A stretch of 64,000 bases of DNA. Origin: Halomonas aestuarii (GTDB taxonomy: Bacteria > Pseudomonadota > Gammaproteobacteria > Pseudomonadales > Halomonadaceae). The position numbers were made by a program, and so were the translations under genes. The stretch spans positions 1,488,001-1,552,000 of the forward strand of contig NZ_CP018139.1 of assembly GCF_001886615.1 (NCBI RefSeq), in the 5' to 3' direction. The notes under the pieces were generated by a model. The model had not been told where the DNA came from. It ran no database searches and saw only the letters and a list, made by a program, of their open reading frames with translations. Shown one piece after another: positions 17,452 through 25,821 of this stretch (positions within the stretch are counted from its first letter, which is position 1; every line of letters begins with the position of its first letter).

Positions 17452-18132
17452 ATGCGCATACTGCTGGTGGAGGATGACCCCAGCCTGGCCGCGGGCATTC
17501 GCCTGGCGCTCAAGCCCGAACACTACACTGTGGACCTGCTGGCCGATGGCCGGCAGGCCCTGACGGCCCTCCAGGGCGACGAGCCCTTCGATGCCGTGAT
17601 CCTCGACCTGGGCCTGCCCGGGCTCGACGGCATGAAGGTGCTCGAGGCGGCGCGCCACAAGGGCAATCGCGTGCCGGTGCTGGTGCTGACCGCCCGGGAC
17701 GGCGTCGATGACCGCATCGCCGGCCTGGATGCCGGTGCCGACGACTATCTGGTCAAGCCCTTCCAGGTCGACGAGCTGAAGGCCCGCCTGAGGGCCCTGC
17801 TGCGCCGCAGCCAGGGACAGGCCAGCAGCGTGCTGGAGGTCCGCGGCATCCGCCTGGACCCCGCCAGCCACAGCATCAGCTACCGGGGGAAGCCCCTGCC
17901 GCTGTCGCGGCGCGAGTTCGCCCTGCTGCAGGAGTTCCTCAGCCACCCCGGGCGGGTCTTCACCCGCGACACCCTGACCAGGCTGGTCTACGGCTGGGAC
18001 GAGGAGGTGGAAAGCAACGCCATCGAGGTGCACGTGCACCACCTGCGCCGCAAGCTCTTCCCGGAACTGATCCGGACCGTGCGCGGCATCGGCTACGTGA
18101 TGGACAAGGCGCCCCGGGACGACGCCACGTGA
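17452..18132 (+). CDS. OmpR-family response regulator, PmrA/QseB/TctD-like
   Basis: A 226-residue regulator. The receiver domain has acidic pocket VEDD, phospho-acceptor Asp52 (ILDLGLPGLDG) and Lys in DDYLVKPF. The winged-helix DNA-binding domain covers about residues 125-222 (SRREFALLQEFLSHPGRVFT). It is followed by its kinase with a 4-bp overlap. The PmrA/QseB branch binds TTAA half-sites 11 bp apart; two such repeats (13041-13056 and 19531-19546) flank this gene's operon, and the second precedes the eptA unit, a classical PmrA target. Confidence 0.88.
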   Translation: MRILLVEDDPSLAAGIRLALKPEHYTVDLLADGRQALTALQGDEPFDAVILDLGLPGLDGMKVLEAARHKGNRVPVLVLTARDGVDDRIAGLDAGADDYLVKPFQVDELKARLRALLRRSQGQASSVLEVRGIRLDPASHSISYRGKPLPLSRREFALLQEFLSHPGRVFTRDTLTRLVYGWDEEVESNAIEVHVHHLRRKLFPELIRTVRGIGYVMDKAPRDDAT

Positions 18133-19517
18133 CCTCGATCCGCCGCCGCACCCTCGGCCTGGTGCTGCTGGTCTTCGGCCTGAGCATGCTGGTGATCGGG
18201 CTGACCAGCTACCAGGACGCCGCCCACGAGGTGGAGGAGCTCTTCGATGCGAGGCTGGCCCAGAACGCCCGTCTGCTGGAGGGGCTGGTGGGCGCCCCGC
18301 TGCCCCAGGACGAGCGGAATGCCCTGCTGGCCAGCATCGACAAGGCCCTGCAGCGCAGCGACGAGACCCACAGCCCCATGATGCGCCACCCCTACGAGAG
18401 CAAGCTGGTCTTCCAGGCCTGGCGCGGCGAGACCCTGGTGCTGCGCTCTGCCCAGGCCCCGCTGGCACCGCTCACCTCTCGGCGCAACGGCTTCGGCAGC
18501 GCCCGCCTGGACGACTATGACTGGCGCATCTTCGCCCTGAGCGGGCCGGGCAGCAACCTGAGGATCCTGGTGGCGGAGCGCGAGGACGTGCGCGGCGAGC
18601 TGGTCACCGGCATTGCCCTGCGCACCCTGATGCCGGACCTGCTGGGCCTGCCGGTGCTGGGGCTGCTGCTGTGGTGGGCCATCGGCTGGGGCCTGAGGCC
18701 CCTGTCGCAGCTGGCCGCGCAGATCCGCAGCCGCAATCCCCAGACCCTGCAGCCCCTGATCATGCACCCGCTGCCGCGAGAGCTGGAGACCATCGCCGGC
18801 GCCCTCAACCGGCTGCTGGAGCGGATCCGCGCCCTGCGCGCCCGGGAGCAGCAGTTCATCGCCGATGCCGCCCACGAACTGCGCACGCCGCTGGCCGTGC
18901 TCGACCTGCATGCCCAGAACGCCCTGGCCTCCGACGATCCCGAGGATCGCCGCGAGGCACTCGACAAGCTTCGCGACGGCGTGGCCCGGGCCACCCGGGT
19001 GGTCTCTCAGCTGCTCACCCTGGCCCGCCTCGAGCCCGAACAGGAGGACGAGGGCCTCTCCCGCGACCTCGACCTGCTGCAGGAGGTCCGCGAGGCACTG
19101 GCCAAGCTGATGCCGCTGGCCGTGGAGAGTCGCCAGGAGCTGCAGCTGGATGCCGACGAGGCGGCGGACTGGCGGCTCGAGATGGAGCCCGGCGCCATCG
19201 ACACCCTGATGCAGAACCTGGTGGGCAATGCCCTCCAGCACTCGCCGACGGGCGCCCTGATCCGGATCGTCCTCGACGCCGGCCCCGACGCCCTGACGAT
19301 CACCGTTGAGGACCAGGGGCCCGGCATCCCGGTGGACCAGCGCGAGCAGGTGCTGCAGCGGTTCCACCGCGCCGGCCCCGGTGCCGGCGCCGGCCTGGGG
19401 CTCTCCATCGTCGACCGCCTCCTGCAGCGCCACCGGGGCAGGCTGTGGCTCGGCGACGCCCCGGGCGGCGGGCTGAGCGTCACGGTCTCGCTGCCGAGGA
19501 CGCTGCGTGTCGCGTGA
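18129..19517 (+). CDS. Sensor histidine kinase, PmrB/QseC-like
   Basis: A 462-residue inner-membrane kinase. A first membrane segment (about residues 9-29) and a second (about 165-187, LLGLPVLGLLLWWAIGWGL) enclose a periplasmic sensor of some 135 residues. The dimerisation domain has His249 in DAAHELRTPLAV; the ATPase has N-box NLVGNALQH, G1 EDQGPGIP and G2 GLGLSIV. The sensor lacks the ExxE iron-binding pattern of enteric PmrB, so the stimulus is open. It forms a coupled pair with the regulator. Confidence 0.88.
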   Translation: MTSIRRRTLGLVLLVFGLSMLVIGLTSYQDAAHEVEELFDARLAQNARLLEGLVGAPLPQDERNALLASIDKALQRSDETHSPMMRHPYESKLVFQAWRGETLVLRSAQAPLAPLTSRRNGFGSARLDDYDWRIFALSGPGSNLRILVAEREDVRGELVTGIALRTLMPDLLGLPVLGLLLWWAIGWGLRPLSQLAAQIRSRNPQTLQPLIMHPLPRELETIAGALNRLLERIRALRAREQQFIADAAHELRTPLAVLDLHAQNALASDDPEDRREALDKLRDGVARATRVVSQLLTLARLEPEQEDEGLSRDLDLLQEVREALAKLMPLAVESRQELQLDADEAADWRLEMEPGAIDTLMQNLVGNALQHSPTGALIRIVLDAGPDALTITVEDQGPGIPVDQREQVLQRFHRAGPGAGAGLGLSIVDRLLQRHRGRLWLGDAPGGGLSVTVSLPRTLRVA

Positions 19518-19530
19518 TCGCCCGCATCGC

Positions 19531-19546
19531 ATAAGCAGCGGTTAAG
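19531..19546 (+). promoter_or_regulatory. PmrA/QseB-type direct-repeat box in front of the PAP2-eptA unit
   Basis: ATAAG at 19531-19535 and TTAAG at 19542-19546 have the same 11-bp period as the box at 13041-13056. It lies 45 bp before the PAP2 gene start and just after the kinase stop. This is the same distance as the first box has from its gene. Confidence 0.55.
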
Positions 19547-19591
19547 AATCTCGGGGCAGGATGGCGTCCGGATTCCCGAGACGGCGACACC

Positions 19592-20341
19592 ATGCCCCAC
19601 CTTTCCCCGGCGACGACTCGCCTCCTGCAACGCCTGGCCCTGGCCTGGTGCGGCTTCATCGTCCTGATGGCGGTGGTGCACTGGCTGGCACTGGACTTTC
19701 GCCTGGCCGATGCCCTCTATGGCCTCCAGGGCGGCGAGTGGGTGCTGAAGGACCATGTCCTCCTCCAGGACTGGCTGCATCGTGGTGGACGGACCCTCAG
19801 CCAGTGGATGGGGGGTGGCGTCATCCTGGCCCTGCTCGCCAGCCTGCCGTCGACGCCGATGCGTCCCTGGCGCCGGCCGCTGCTCTTCCTGTTTCTCGCC
19901 GTGGCGGGCTCGACGCTCGTGGTCTCGACCCTCAAGCACCTGGTGAGCATGGAATGCCCCTGGGACCTGGCCCGCTACGGCGGCGAATGGCCCTACGTGG
20001 GACTGCTGAAGTGGCGACCCGGCGGGATGCCCGACACCGCCTGCTTTCCCGCCGGCCACGCCAGCGCCGGCTATGCCTGGCTGGCGCTGTACTTCTTCCT
20101 GGCCGCCACCCTGCCGCGACTGCGCTGGCTGGGACTGGCCACGGGCCTCGGACTGGGCCTCGTCTTCGGCATCACCCAGCAGCTGCGGGGGGCCCACTTC
20201 CTCTCCCACGACCTCTGGACCCTGATGCTCTGCTGGACGATAAGCACCTTGCTGGCGAGCTGGCTGCTGCCGCAAGGGGGTCAGCCGAGACACCGCTCGA
20301 CCGCTCCAACCTTCACCCTCGAGACACTCCCCGATGCCTGA
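19592..20341 (+). CDS. PAP2-family membrane phosphatase
   Basis: A 249-residue inner-membrane protein with about six hydrophobic segments. The PAP2 motifs are visible: Lys in LKHLVSMECPWD, the central FPAGHASAGY (usual PSGH motif) and the final His in RGAHFLSHD. Family members remove or transfer phosphate on lipids (PgpB, LpxE, LpxT, undecaprenyl-diphosphate phosphatases). Its stop overlaps the eptA start by 8 bp, so a role in lipid A phosphate remodelling together with EptA is likely. Confidence 0.87.
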   Translation: MPHLSPATTRLLQRLALAWCGFIVLMAVVHWLALDFRLADALYGLQGGEWVLKDHVLLQDWLHRGGRTLSQWMGGGVILALLASLPSTPMRPWRRPLLFLFLAVAGSTLVVSTLKHLVSMECPWDLARYGGEWPYVGLLKWRPGGMPDTACFPAGHASAGYAWLALYFFLAATLPRLRWLGLATGLGLGLVFGITQQLRGAHFLSHDLWTLMLCWTISTLLASWLLPQGGQPRHRSTAPTFTLETLPDA

Positions 20342-21995
20342 GTCGACCTTCCTGTCGCGTCTGAGCCGGGCCACCCGGCGCCCGAGGCTGCCTGTCCTGT
20401 CCCCCCAGGCGCTCACCCTGCTGGCCTGCCTGGCCTTCACGCTGTTCTACAACCAGCGGTTCTGGTCGGCGGTGATGGCCGCCGCGCCCCCCGCCGGCCT
20501 CGCCGACTGGGGGCAGATCGCCGGCTACGGCGTGGTCATGACCGCGCTGCAACTGGTGGTCTTCCTGCCACTGGTAAACCGGTTAAGCGTCAAGCCGCTG
20601 CTGTCGCTGCTTGTGCTGATCGCGGCCGCGGTCAGTTACTTCACCGGCCACTACGGGACCTACTTCGACACCCACATGATCGACAACGTGCTGCAGACCG
20701 ATACCCGGGAGGCCGGCGAGCTGCTGACCCCGGGACTGGCGCTCTACCTGCTGGTCTTCGCCGGGCTGCCGGCGCTGTTGATCTGGCGCTGGCCGCTGCG
20801 GCAGCGCAGCTGGCAGCGTGGGCTCGGCATGTCACTGCTGTGGCTGGCCGGTGGCGTCGGCGTGCTGGCGGTGTCGCTGCTGCTCTCCTTCCAGAGCCTG
20901 TCGTCGCTGATGCGCAACCACCACGAAATGCGCTTTCTGGTCACGCCGGGCAACGCCCTCGTCTCCACCGGCCAGGTGATGGCGGCCTCGGGGCCGCTAC
21001 CGGAGGAGCGCCTGCCGATCGGCGAGGATGCCCACCGCCAGGCCAGCGCCACCGGCACGCCGCGCCTGCTGGTGATGGTCGTCGGCGAGACCGTGCGCGC
21101 CGCCGACTGGGGGCTGTCCGGCTACTCGCGCCAGACCACGCCGCGCCTGGCGAGCCGCGACGTCATCAACTTCCACGAGGTGACGAGCTGCGGCACCAAT
21201 ACCGCCGTCTCGCTGCCCTGCATGTTCGCGCCCATCGGCAAGGGCAACTACGACGAGCGCTATATCAAGAGCCACGAGTCGCTGCTGGACGTGCTCAAGC
21301 ACGCGGGCTACCAGGTGGCCTGGATCGACAACCAGTCAGGCTGCAAGGGCGTCTGCGACGGGGTCGAGCACTACGCCCCGTCGCCGGAGGCCTATCCGAC
21401 GCTGTGCGACGAGCATGACTGCCGGGACGGCGTGCTGGTCGAGGAGCTCAAGCAGCGGCTGGCGTCTGTGACGGACGATACGGTGATCGTGCTGCACACC
21501 CTCGGCAACCACGGCCCGAGCTACTTCCAGCGCTATCCCGAGGACTTCCGGGCCTTCACGCCCACCTGCGAGGAGGCCGACCTGGCCCAGTGCTCCCAAG
21601 CGTCGATCGTCAACAGCTACGACAATGCGATCCTCTATACCGACAGCGTGCTGGACGAGCTCATCGGCGTGCTGGAGCAGCAGCGCTCGCTGGCCACGGC
21701 GATGCTGTATGTCTCCGACCATGGCGAGTCGCTGGGCGAGAACGGCCTCTATCTGCATGGCCTGCCCTACGCCATCGCCCCGGACGAACAGACCCGGGTC
21801 CCCATGACCTGGTGGTCATCGCCGGCGTTCGACCAGACCGCCGGGCTCGAGCGCGACTGCCTGGCCGAACAGGCCACCCAGCCGGTGAGCCATGACAACC
21901 TCTTCCACAGCCTGCTCGGCGTGCTGGGGGTCGAGAGCGACGTCCGGGATCCGCGCCTGGACATCAGCCAGGAGTGTCACGCCACGATGGGCTGA
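20334..21995 (+). CDS. eptA: Lipid A phosphoethanolamine transferase (EptA family)
   Basis: A 553-residue inner-membrane enzyme with five N-terminal membrane segments (to about residue 190) and a periplasmic sulfatase-fold domain. The nucleophile Thr is in SCGTNTAVSLPCM (Thr290) and metal ligands appear in VVGETVR and YVSDHGESLGENG. Such enzymes add phosphoethanolamine from phosphatidylethanolamine to lipid A phosphates, lowering surface charge and giving resistance to cationic peptides such as polymyxin. Expression under the PmrAB-like system next door fits the classical circuit, supported by the direct-repeat box at 19531. Confidence 0.92.
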   Translation: MPESTFLSRLSRATRRPRLPVLSPQALTLLACLAFTLFYNQRFWSAVMAAAPPAGLADWGQIAGYGVVMTALQLVVFLPLVNRLSVKPLLSLLVLIAAAVSYFTGHYGTYFDTHMIDNVLQTDTREAGELLTPGLALYLLVFAGLPALLIWRWPLRQRSWQRGLGMSLLWLAGGVGVLAVSLLLSFQSLSSLMRNHHEMRFLVTPGNALVSTGQVMAASGPLPEERLPIGEDAHRQASATGTPRLLVMVVGETVRAADWGLSGYSRQTTPRLASRDVINFHEVTSCGTNTAVSLPCMFAPIGKGNYDERYIKSHESLLDVLKHAGYQVAWIDNQSGCKGVCDGVEHYAPSPEAYPTLCDEHDCRDGVLVEELKQRLASVTDDTVIVLHTLGNHGPSYFQRYPEDFRAFTPTCEEADLAQCSQASIVNSYDNAILYTDSVLDELIGVLEQQRSLATAMLYVSDHGESLGENGLYLHGLPYAIAPDEQTRVPMTWWSSPAFDQTAGLERDCLAEQATQPVSHDNLFHSLLGVLGVESDVRDPRLDISQECHATMG

Positions 21996-22014
21996 CGCTA
22001 TCCCGGCCGGGGCC

Positions 22015-22212
22015 TCACTCCCGTCCCGGGGCCTCCCGGGTGGCCTGGTCGGGGCCCGTCTCGTACGCCACGCCGTGATCGCGCAGGTAATCGCGGATCA
22101 TCTGTCGCACCACCTGGGAGGGGGTCAGGTCCTGGGCCGCACACAGCTGCTCGAAGGCCCGCTTCTTGTGCGGGTCGATGAGCAGGGTCAAGCGTGCTGT
22201 CTTCTTTTCCAT
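22015..22212 (-). CDS. Ribbon-helix-helix (CopG-like) DNA-binding protein
   Basis: A 65-residue protein with the RHH pattern: an N-terminal beta strand ARLTLLID, helix DPHKKRAFEQLCAAQ and helix TPSQVVRQMIRDYLRDHG. The C-terminal 15 residues look disordered. No toxin gene accompanies it, so it is not an evident antitoxin. A perfect palindrome at 22231-22249 sits just upstream of its start, as expected for an autoregulated RHH repressor. It is divergent from the SulP gene and may control that too. Confidence 0.8.
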   Translation of the reverse strand: MEKKTARLTLLIDPHKKRAFEQLCAAQDLTPSQVVRQMIRDYLRDHGVAYETGPDQATREAPGRE

Positions 22213-22230
22213 GGCGAGGCTCCCGGTGGT

Positions 22231-22249
22231 ATTACCATCAAATGGTAAT
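22231..22249. promoter_or_regulatory. Palindromic operator candidate of the RHH protein
   Basis: ATTACCAT and ATGGTAAT (8-bp perfect arms) are separated by CAA. It begins 19 bp upstream of the RHH start codon and lies in the divergent region shared with the SulP gene, in an AT-rich pocket of otherwise GC-rich DNA. Confidence 0.6.
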
Positions 22250-22404
22250 GTTCGTCGTCACCCGGGGCAATGCCGGGGTCCCTTTGTCGACCATGCTAAC
22301 GGCATGTTAATGTCATTCACATAACCACTCGGATCGATCCCCGCCGGGCGAGCGGCCCTTGGCCCATCCACACTGCGGGTGATCCCCCAGGGAGGACCCC
22401 GCGA

Positions 22405-24144
22405 ATGGCACGCCACCGACCGTCTCCGACCCGTCCCGGCATCGCCGTCGGCCTGCGCGCGGCCTGGCGAGACGGCTACGGCCTGGCCGATCTGCGCCGC
22501 GACATCCTGGCCGGCCTGACCGTCGGCACCGTGGCCGTGCCGCTCTCCATGGCCCTCGCGATCGCCACCGGCGTGCCCCCCCAGCACGGGCTCTACACGG
22601 CGATCGTGGCCGGCGCCCTCATCGCGCTGACCGGCGGCTCACGCTTCAATGTCTCGGGCCCGACGGCGGCCTTCGTCGTCATCCTCTTCCCCATCGTCCA
22701 GCAGTACGGCCTGGGCGGCCTTTTGATCGCCTCGATGATGGCCGGCGCGATCCTGGTGGTCCTCGGCATCACCGGCATGGGTCGCCTCATCCAGTACGTG
22801 CCCTATCCGGTGGTGCTCGGCTTCACGGCGGGGATCGCGGTGGTGATCGCGGTGCTGCAGCTGCCCGACTTCCTGGGGCTTCAGGTCGGCCAGCTGGGGG
22901 AGCACTTCGTCGACAACCTGGGGCGCATCGCCGTCTCGTTGCCGACCCTGGACCCGCTCGAACTGGGGATCGGCGCCTTCACCCTGGGCATCCTGCTGCT
23001 CTGGCCGCGCCTGGGGCTGCCCATCCCCGCGCCGCTGGTGGGCCTGGTGGCCGGGGCCCTGGCCGCCTACGGGGCCAACCTCTGGCTGGCCGGATCGGGC
23101 GCGGAGGTGGAGACCATCGCCTCGCGCTTCATCTGGACGGCAGAGGGCGAGACGGGCGGCGGCATCCCGCCGATCGCGCCGAGCCTGGTGGCGCCCTGGC
23201 GGCTGCCCGGGGCGGATGGCGAGCCCCTGGTGCTGGACTTCGCGCTGCTGAGCGCCCTGCTGGGGCCCGCCTTCGCCATCGCCATGCTGGGGGCGATCGA
23301 GTCGCTGCTGTGTGCGGTGGTGTCCGACGGCCTGACCCGCACCCGCCATGACCCCAACGCCGAGCTGATCGGCCAGGGGCTGGGCAACATCGTGGCGCCG
23401 CTGTTCGGCGGCATCACCGCCACGGCCGCCATCGCCCGGACCGCCACCAGCATCAGAAGCGGCGCCCGGTCGCCGATCGCGGCGGTGGTGCACGCGCTGG
23501 TGGTGCTGCTGGCGGTGGTGGCCCTGGCGGGCCTGCTGGGGATGGTGCCGATGGCCGCGCTGGCGGCGCTGCTGTTCATCGTCGCCTGGAACATGAGCGA
23601 GGCCCGCCACTTCCTGCACACCCTGCGCTCGGCCCCGCCAGGGGACGTGGCCATCCTGCTGACCTGCTTCACCCTGACCGTGCTCTTCGACATGGTGCTG
23701 GCGGTGGGCGTGGGCATCGGGCTGGCCGCCGCCCTGTTCATCCGGCGGATGTCGCTGCTGACCGAGACCCAGCGTGTCGACAGCGGGCCCCATGCCGGCA
23801 TCGACGCGCTGCCCGGGGAGGTGGCCCTCTACGACATCGATGGCCCGCTGTTCTTCGGCGCCGCCGAGAAGGCGCTCACCTCGCTGCACCTGGTGGACCC
23901 GCAGGTACGGGTCGTGATCCTCGACATGCACGATGTGCCGAGCATGGATGGCACCGCCATCGTGGCCCTCCAGGCCCTGATCGAGGAGATGCACCGAGGG
24001 GGGATCTCGCTGGTACTGGTCGGCCTGCCGACGCGGATCCTCGTCAAGCTGCGCCGGGCGGGCATCCGCCGGACGGCCGGCCGGCTGACCTGGTGCCGGG
24101 ACCTGGCACACGCCCGGGGAGTGGCCCTGCGCTGGCTCGCCTAG
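22405..24144 (+). CDS. SulP-family inorganic anion transporter with STAS domain
   Basis: A 579-residue inner-membrane transporter. The SulP signature region is visible (GLTVGTVAVPLSMALAIATG then PPQHGLYTAIVAG), with about 12-14 hydrophobic segments to residue 450. The C-terminal STAS domain follows (LYDIDGPLFFGAAEKA, then VILDMHDVPSMDGTA with the typical Asp/Ser). SulP proteins move sulfate, bicarbonate or dicarboxylates in exchange with or together with Na+ or H+; the substrate is not certain. GGAGG lies 9 bp before the start. No carbonic anhydrase or sulfate-assimilation gene is next to it. Confidence 0.9.
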   Translation: MARHRPSPTRPGIAVGLRAAWRDGYGLADLRRDILAGLTVGTVAVPLSMALAIATGVPPQHGLYTAIVAGALIALTGGSRFNVSGPTAAFVVILFPIVQQYGLGGLLIASMMAGAILVVLGITGMGRLIQYVPYPVVLGFTAGIAVVIAVLQLPDFLGLQVGQLGEHFVDNLGRIAVSLPTLDPLELGIGAFTLGILLLWPRLGLPIPAPLVGLVAGALAAYGANLWLAGSGAEVETIASRFIWTAEGETGGGIPPIAPSLVAPWRLPGADGEPLVLDFALLSALLGPAFAIAMLGAIESLLCAVVSDGLTRTRHDPNAELIGQGLGNIVAPLFGGITATAAIARTATSIRSGARSPIAAVVHALVVLLAVVALAGLLGMVPMAALAALLFIVAWNMSEARHFLHTLRSAPPGDVAILLTCFTLTVLFDMVLAVGVGIGLAAALFIRRMSLLTETQRVDSGPHAGIDALPGEVALYDIDGPLFFGAAEKALTSLHLVDPQVRVVILDMHDVPSMDGTAIVALQALIEEMHRGGISLVLVGLPTRILVKLRRAGIRRTAGRLTWCRDLAHARGVALRWLA

Positions 24145-24204
24145 CTGCCCCGGGGACCTGGCCACGGCCTTTACAGCCACGGAGCCGGCAGGGATAGTGA
24201 GGCC

Positions 24205-24290
24205 TGACGACAGGGGCGCCGCGGCAGGAGTGTCGCGGCTGAGAAGCACCCTCGGAACCTGACCCGGACAATGCCGGCGTAGGGAGTCGT
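24205..24290 (+). ncRNA. TPP (thi-box) riboswitch
   Basis: The conserved elements occur in order: a P1/P2 strand with GGGGCG, CTGAGA with ACCC after a short gap, GGAACCTGACC, then GGACAATGCCGGCGTAGGGA. This is the aptamer that binds thiamine pyrophosphate. It stands 50 bp before thiM and is followed by a hairpin that covers the thiM ribosome site. Confidence 0.93.
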
Positions 24291-24298
24291 GCGGCGGC

Positions 24299-24339
24299 GG
24301 GCCTCCCGTCCAGGCGCACCTCCCGCGCCGGGGAGGCCC
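24299..24339 (+). promoter_or_regulatory. Ribosome-site-sequestering hairpin of the TPP riboswitch
   Basis: GGGCCTCCC (24299-24307) pairs perfectly with GGGAGGCCC (24331-24339), which contains the thiM ribosome binding site GGAGG next to the ATG at 24341. The 9-bp stem would block translation. The likely switch is therefore at translation initiation, not transcription termination; no T-tract follows. Confidence 0.65.
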
Positions 24340-24340
24340 C

Positions 24341-25147
24341 ATGCATCACATCGATCCCGCCGCGCACCTGGCCCGGGTGCGCGAGACCAGCCCGCTGGTC
24401 CACAACATCACCAACCATGTGGCCATGAACAGCATGGCCAACGTGCTGCTGGCCATCGGCGCCTCGCCGGCCATGGTCCACGCCCGCGAGGAGGCCGCCG
24501 AGTTCACCGCCCTGGCCGGCGCCCTGACGATCAACATCGGCACCCTCTCGCCCCACTGGGTCGACGCCATGGAGTCCTCGGCGCTGGCGGCCGGGGAGAC
24601 GGGACGCCCCTGGGTGCTGGACCCGGTGGCGGTGGGCGCCACGCACTACCGCCGGGAGACCGGCGCGCGGCTGCTGGCGCTCTCGCCGGACGTGATTCGC
24701 GGCAATGCCTCGGAGATCATCGCCCTGGCGGGACAGGCCGGCGGCGGCCGCGGCGTGGACAGCACCGACCCCGCCGAGGCTGCCCTCGAGGCCGCCCGCC
24801 GGCTGGCCGAGCGCACGGGCGGCGTGGTGGCCGTGACCGGCGAGATGGATCTGGTCACCGACGGCAAACGCCTCGCCCGTGTCCGGGGCGGGCACCCGCT
24901 GATGCCGAGGGTCACCACCCTGGGCTGCGCCCTGACCGGCGTCGTGGGGGCCTTCCTGGCCGGCACGGACCGGCATTTCGAGGCGACGGTGGCGGCGCTC
25001 GCCGGCTATGCCGTAGCCGGGGAACTCGCCGGCGAGGTGGCACGGGGCCCGGGCAGCTACGCAGTGGCCTTCCTCGATGCGCTCTACCACCTGGACGCCG
25101 AGGCCCTGGCACAGCGGGCCCGCCTGGAGGTCTCCGATGCCCCTTGA
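24341..25147 (+). CDS. thiM: Hydroxyethylthiazole kinase
   Basis: A 268-residue salvage kinase that phosphorylates 4-methyl-5-(2-hydroxyethyl)thiazole for thiamine synthesis. The family signature is clear: VHNITNHVAMN near the start, WVLDPVAVGATHYR, RGNASEI and the VTGEMDLVTDG / TTLGCALTG segments with the catalytic Cys. The start at 24341 has GGAGG 4 bp upstream. The gene is under a TPP riboswitch and overlaps thiE by 11 bp. No thiD is adjacent. Confidence 0.95.
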   Translation: MHHIDPAAHLARVRETSPLVHNITNHVAMNSMANVLLAIGASPAMVHAREEAAEFTALAGALTINIGTLSPHWVDAMESSALAAGETGRPWVLDPVAVGATHYRRETGARLLALSPDVIRGNASEIIALAGQAGGGRGVDSTDPAEAALEAARRLAERTGGVVAVTGEMDLVTDGKRLARVRGGHPLMPRVTTLGCALTGVVGAFLAGTDRHFEATVAALAGYAVAGELAGEVARGPGSYAVAFLDALYHLDAEALAQRARLEVSDAP

Positions 25148-25760
25148 TCTCTCGCTCTATCTCGTCACCGACCGTGAACTCTGCGCCGAGCAGGGCCTGG
25201 TGCAGACCGTGGTCGCCGCGGTCCGTGGCGGCGTCACCCTGGTGCAGCTGCGTGACAAGCACGCCAGTGACGCCGAACTGATCGACCAGGCGCGCCGCCT
25301 CAAGGCCGCCCTGGCCGGCACGGGCGTGGCCCTGATCATCAACGACCGGCTGGAGGTGGCGCTCGCCTCGGGCGCCGACGGGCTGCACATCGGCCAGGAT
25401 GACGGCGACGTGGCCCAGGCCCGGGCCGCCCTGGGCCCTCACGCGATCCTCGGGCTCTCGGTGCAGACCCGCGAGCAGCTCGCCCGACTCGACCCGAGCG
25501 CCCTGAACTACCTGGGCCTCGGGCCGGTGTTCGCCACCCCCAGCAAGCGCGACCATGCCGAGCCGCTCGGCTTCGAGGGCCTGGCCGAGCTGGCGGCCGC
25601 GAGCCCCCTGCCCGGCGTGGCCATCGGCGGCCTCAAGGCCGAGCATGTCCTCCCGACGCGCCAGGCCGGTGCCCAGGGCCTCGCCGTGATCTCGGCGATC
25701 TGCGGCACCCCGGACCCCGAGGCAGCGGCGCGGGCCTTTACGCGGCCGCCTCGCCACTGA
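25137..25760 (+). CDS. thiE: Thiamine phosphate synthase
   Basis: A 207-residue TIM-barrel enzyme that couples hydroxymethylpyrimidine diphosphate with thiazole phosphate to give thiamine phosphate. Motifs: LYLVTDRELC at the N-terminus, VQLRDKHASD, LIINDRLEVAL, GLHIGQDD, LGLGPVFATPSKRDHA and VAIGGLKAEH. The start at 25137 has GGAGG upstream inside thiM. With thiM it forms a salvage branch of thiamine synthesis under riboswitch control. Confidence 0.95.
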   Translation: MPLDLSLYLVTDRELCAEQGLVQTVVAAVRGGVTLVQLRDKHASDAELIDQARRLKAALAGTGVALIINDRLEVALASGADGLHIGQDDGDVAQARAALGPHAILGLSVQTREQLARLDPSALNYLGLGPVFATPSKRDHAEPLGFEGLAELAAASPLPGVAIGGLKAEHVLPTRQAGAQGLAVISAICGTPDPEAAARAFTRPPRH

Positions 25761-25770
25761 CCACCCAAGA

Positions 25771-25801
25771 CGCCGTCACCGCGGCAGGCGCGGTGACGGC
25801 G
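25771..25801. terminator. Strong hairpin between convergent genes
   Basis: CGCCGTCACCGCG and CGCGGTGACGGCG form a perfect 13-bp stem with a 5-nt loop, 11 bp after thiE and 21 bp before the end of the leftward cytochrome b gene. There is no clear T-tract on either side, so it probably works as a bidirectional barrier. Confidence 0.6.
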
Positions 25802-25821
25802 TGGATCGGGACAGGCCGAGA

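Noticed and set aside
22296..22311. A third possible PmrA-type box: CTAAC-N6-TTAAT with 11-bp period before the SulP gene
   Set aside because: The period fits but both half-sites deviate (CTAAC, TTAAT), and the RHH palindrome nearby is a better regulatory candidate. Kept only as a note.
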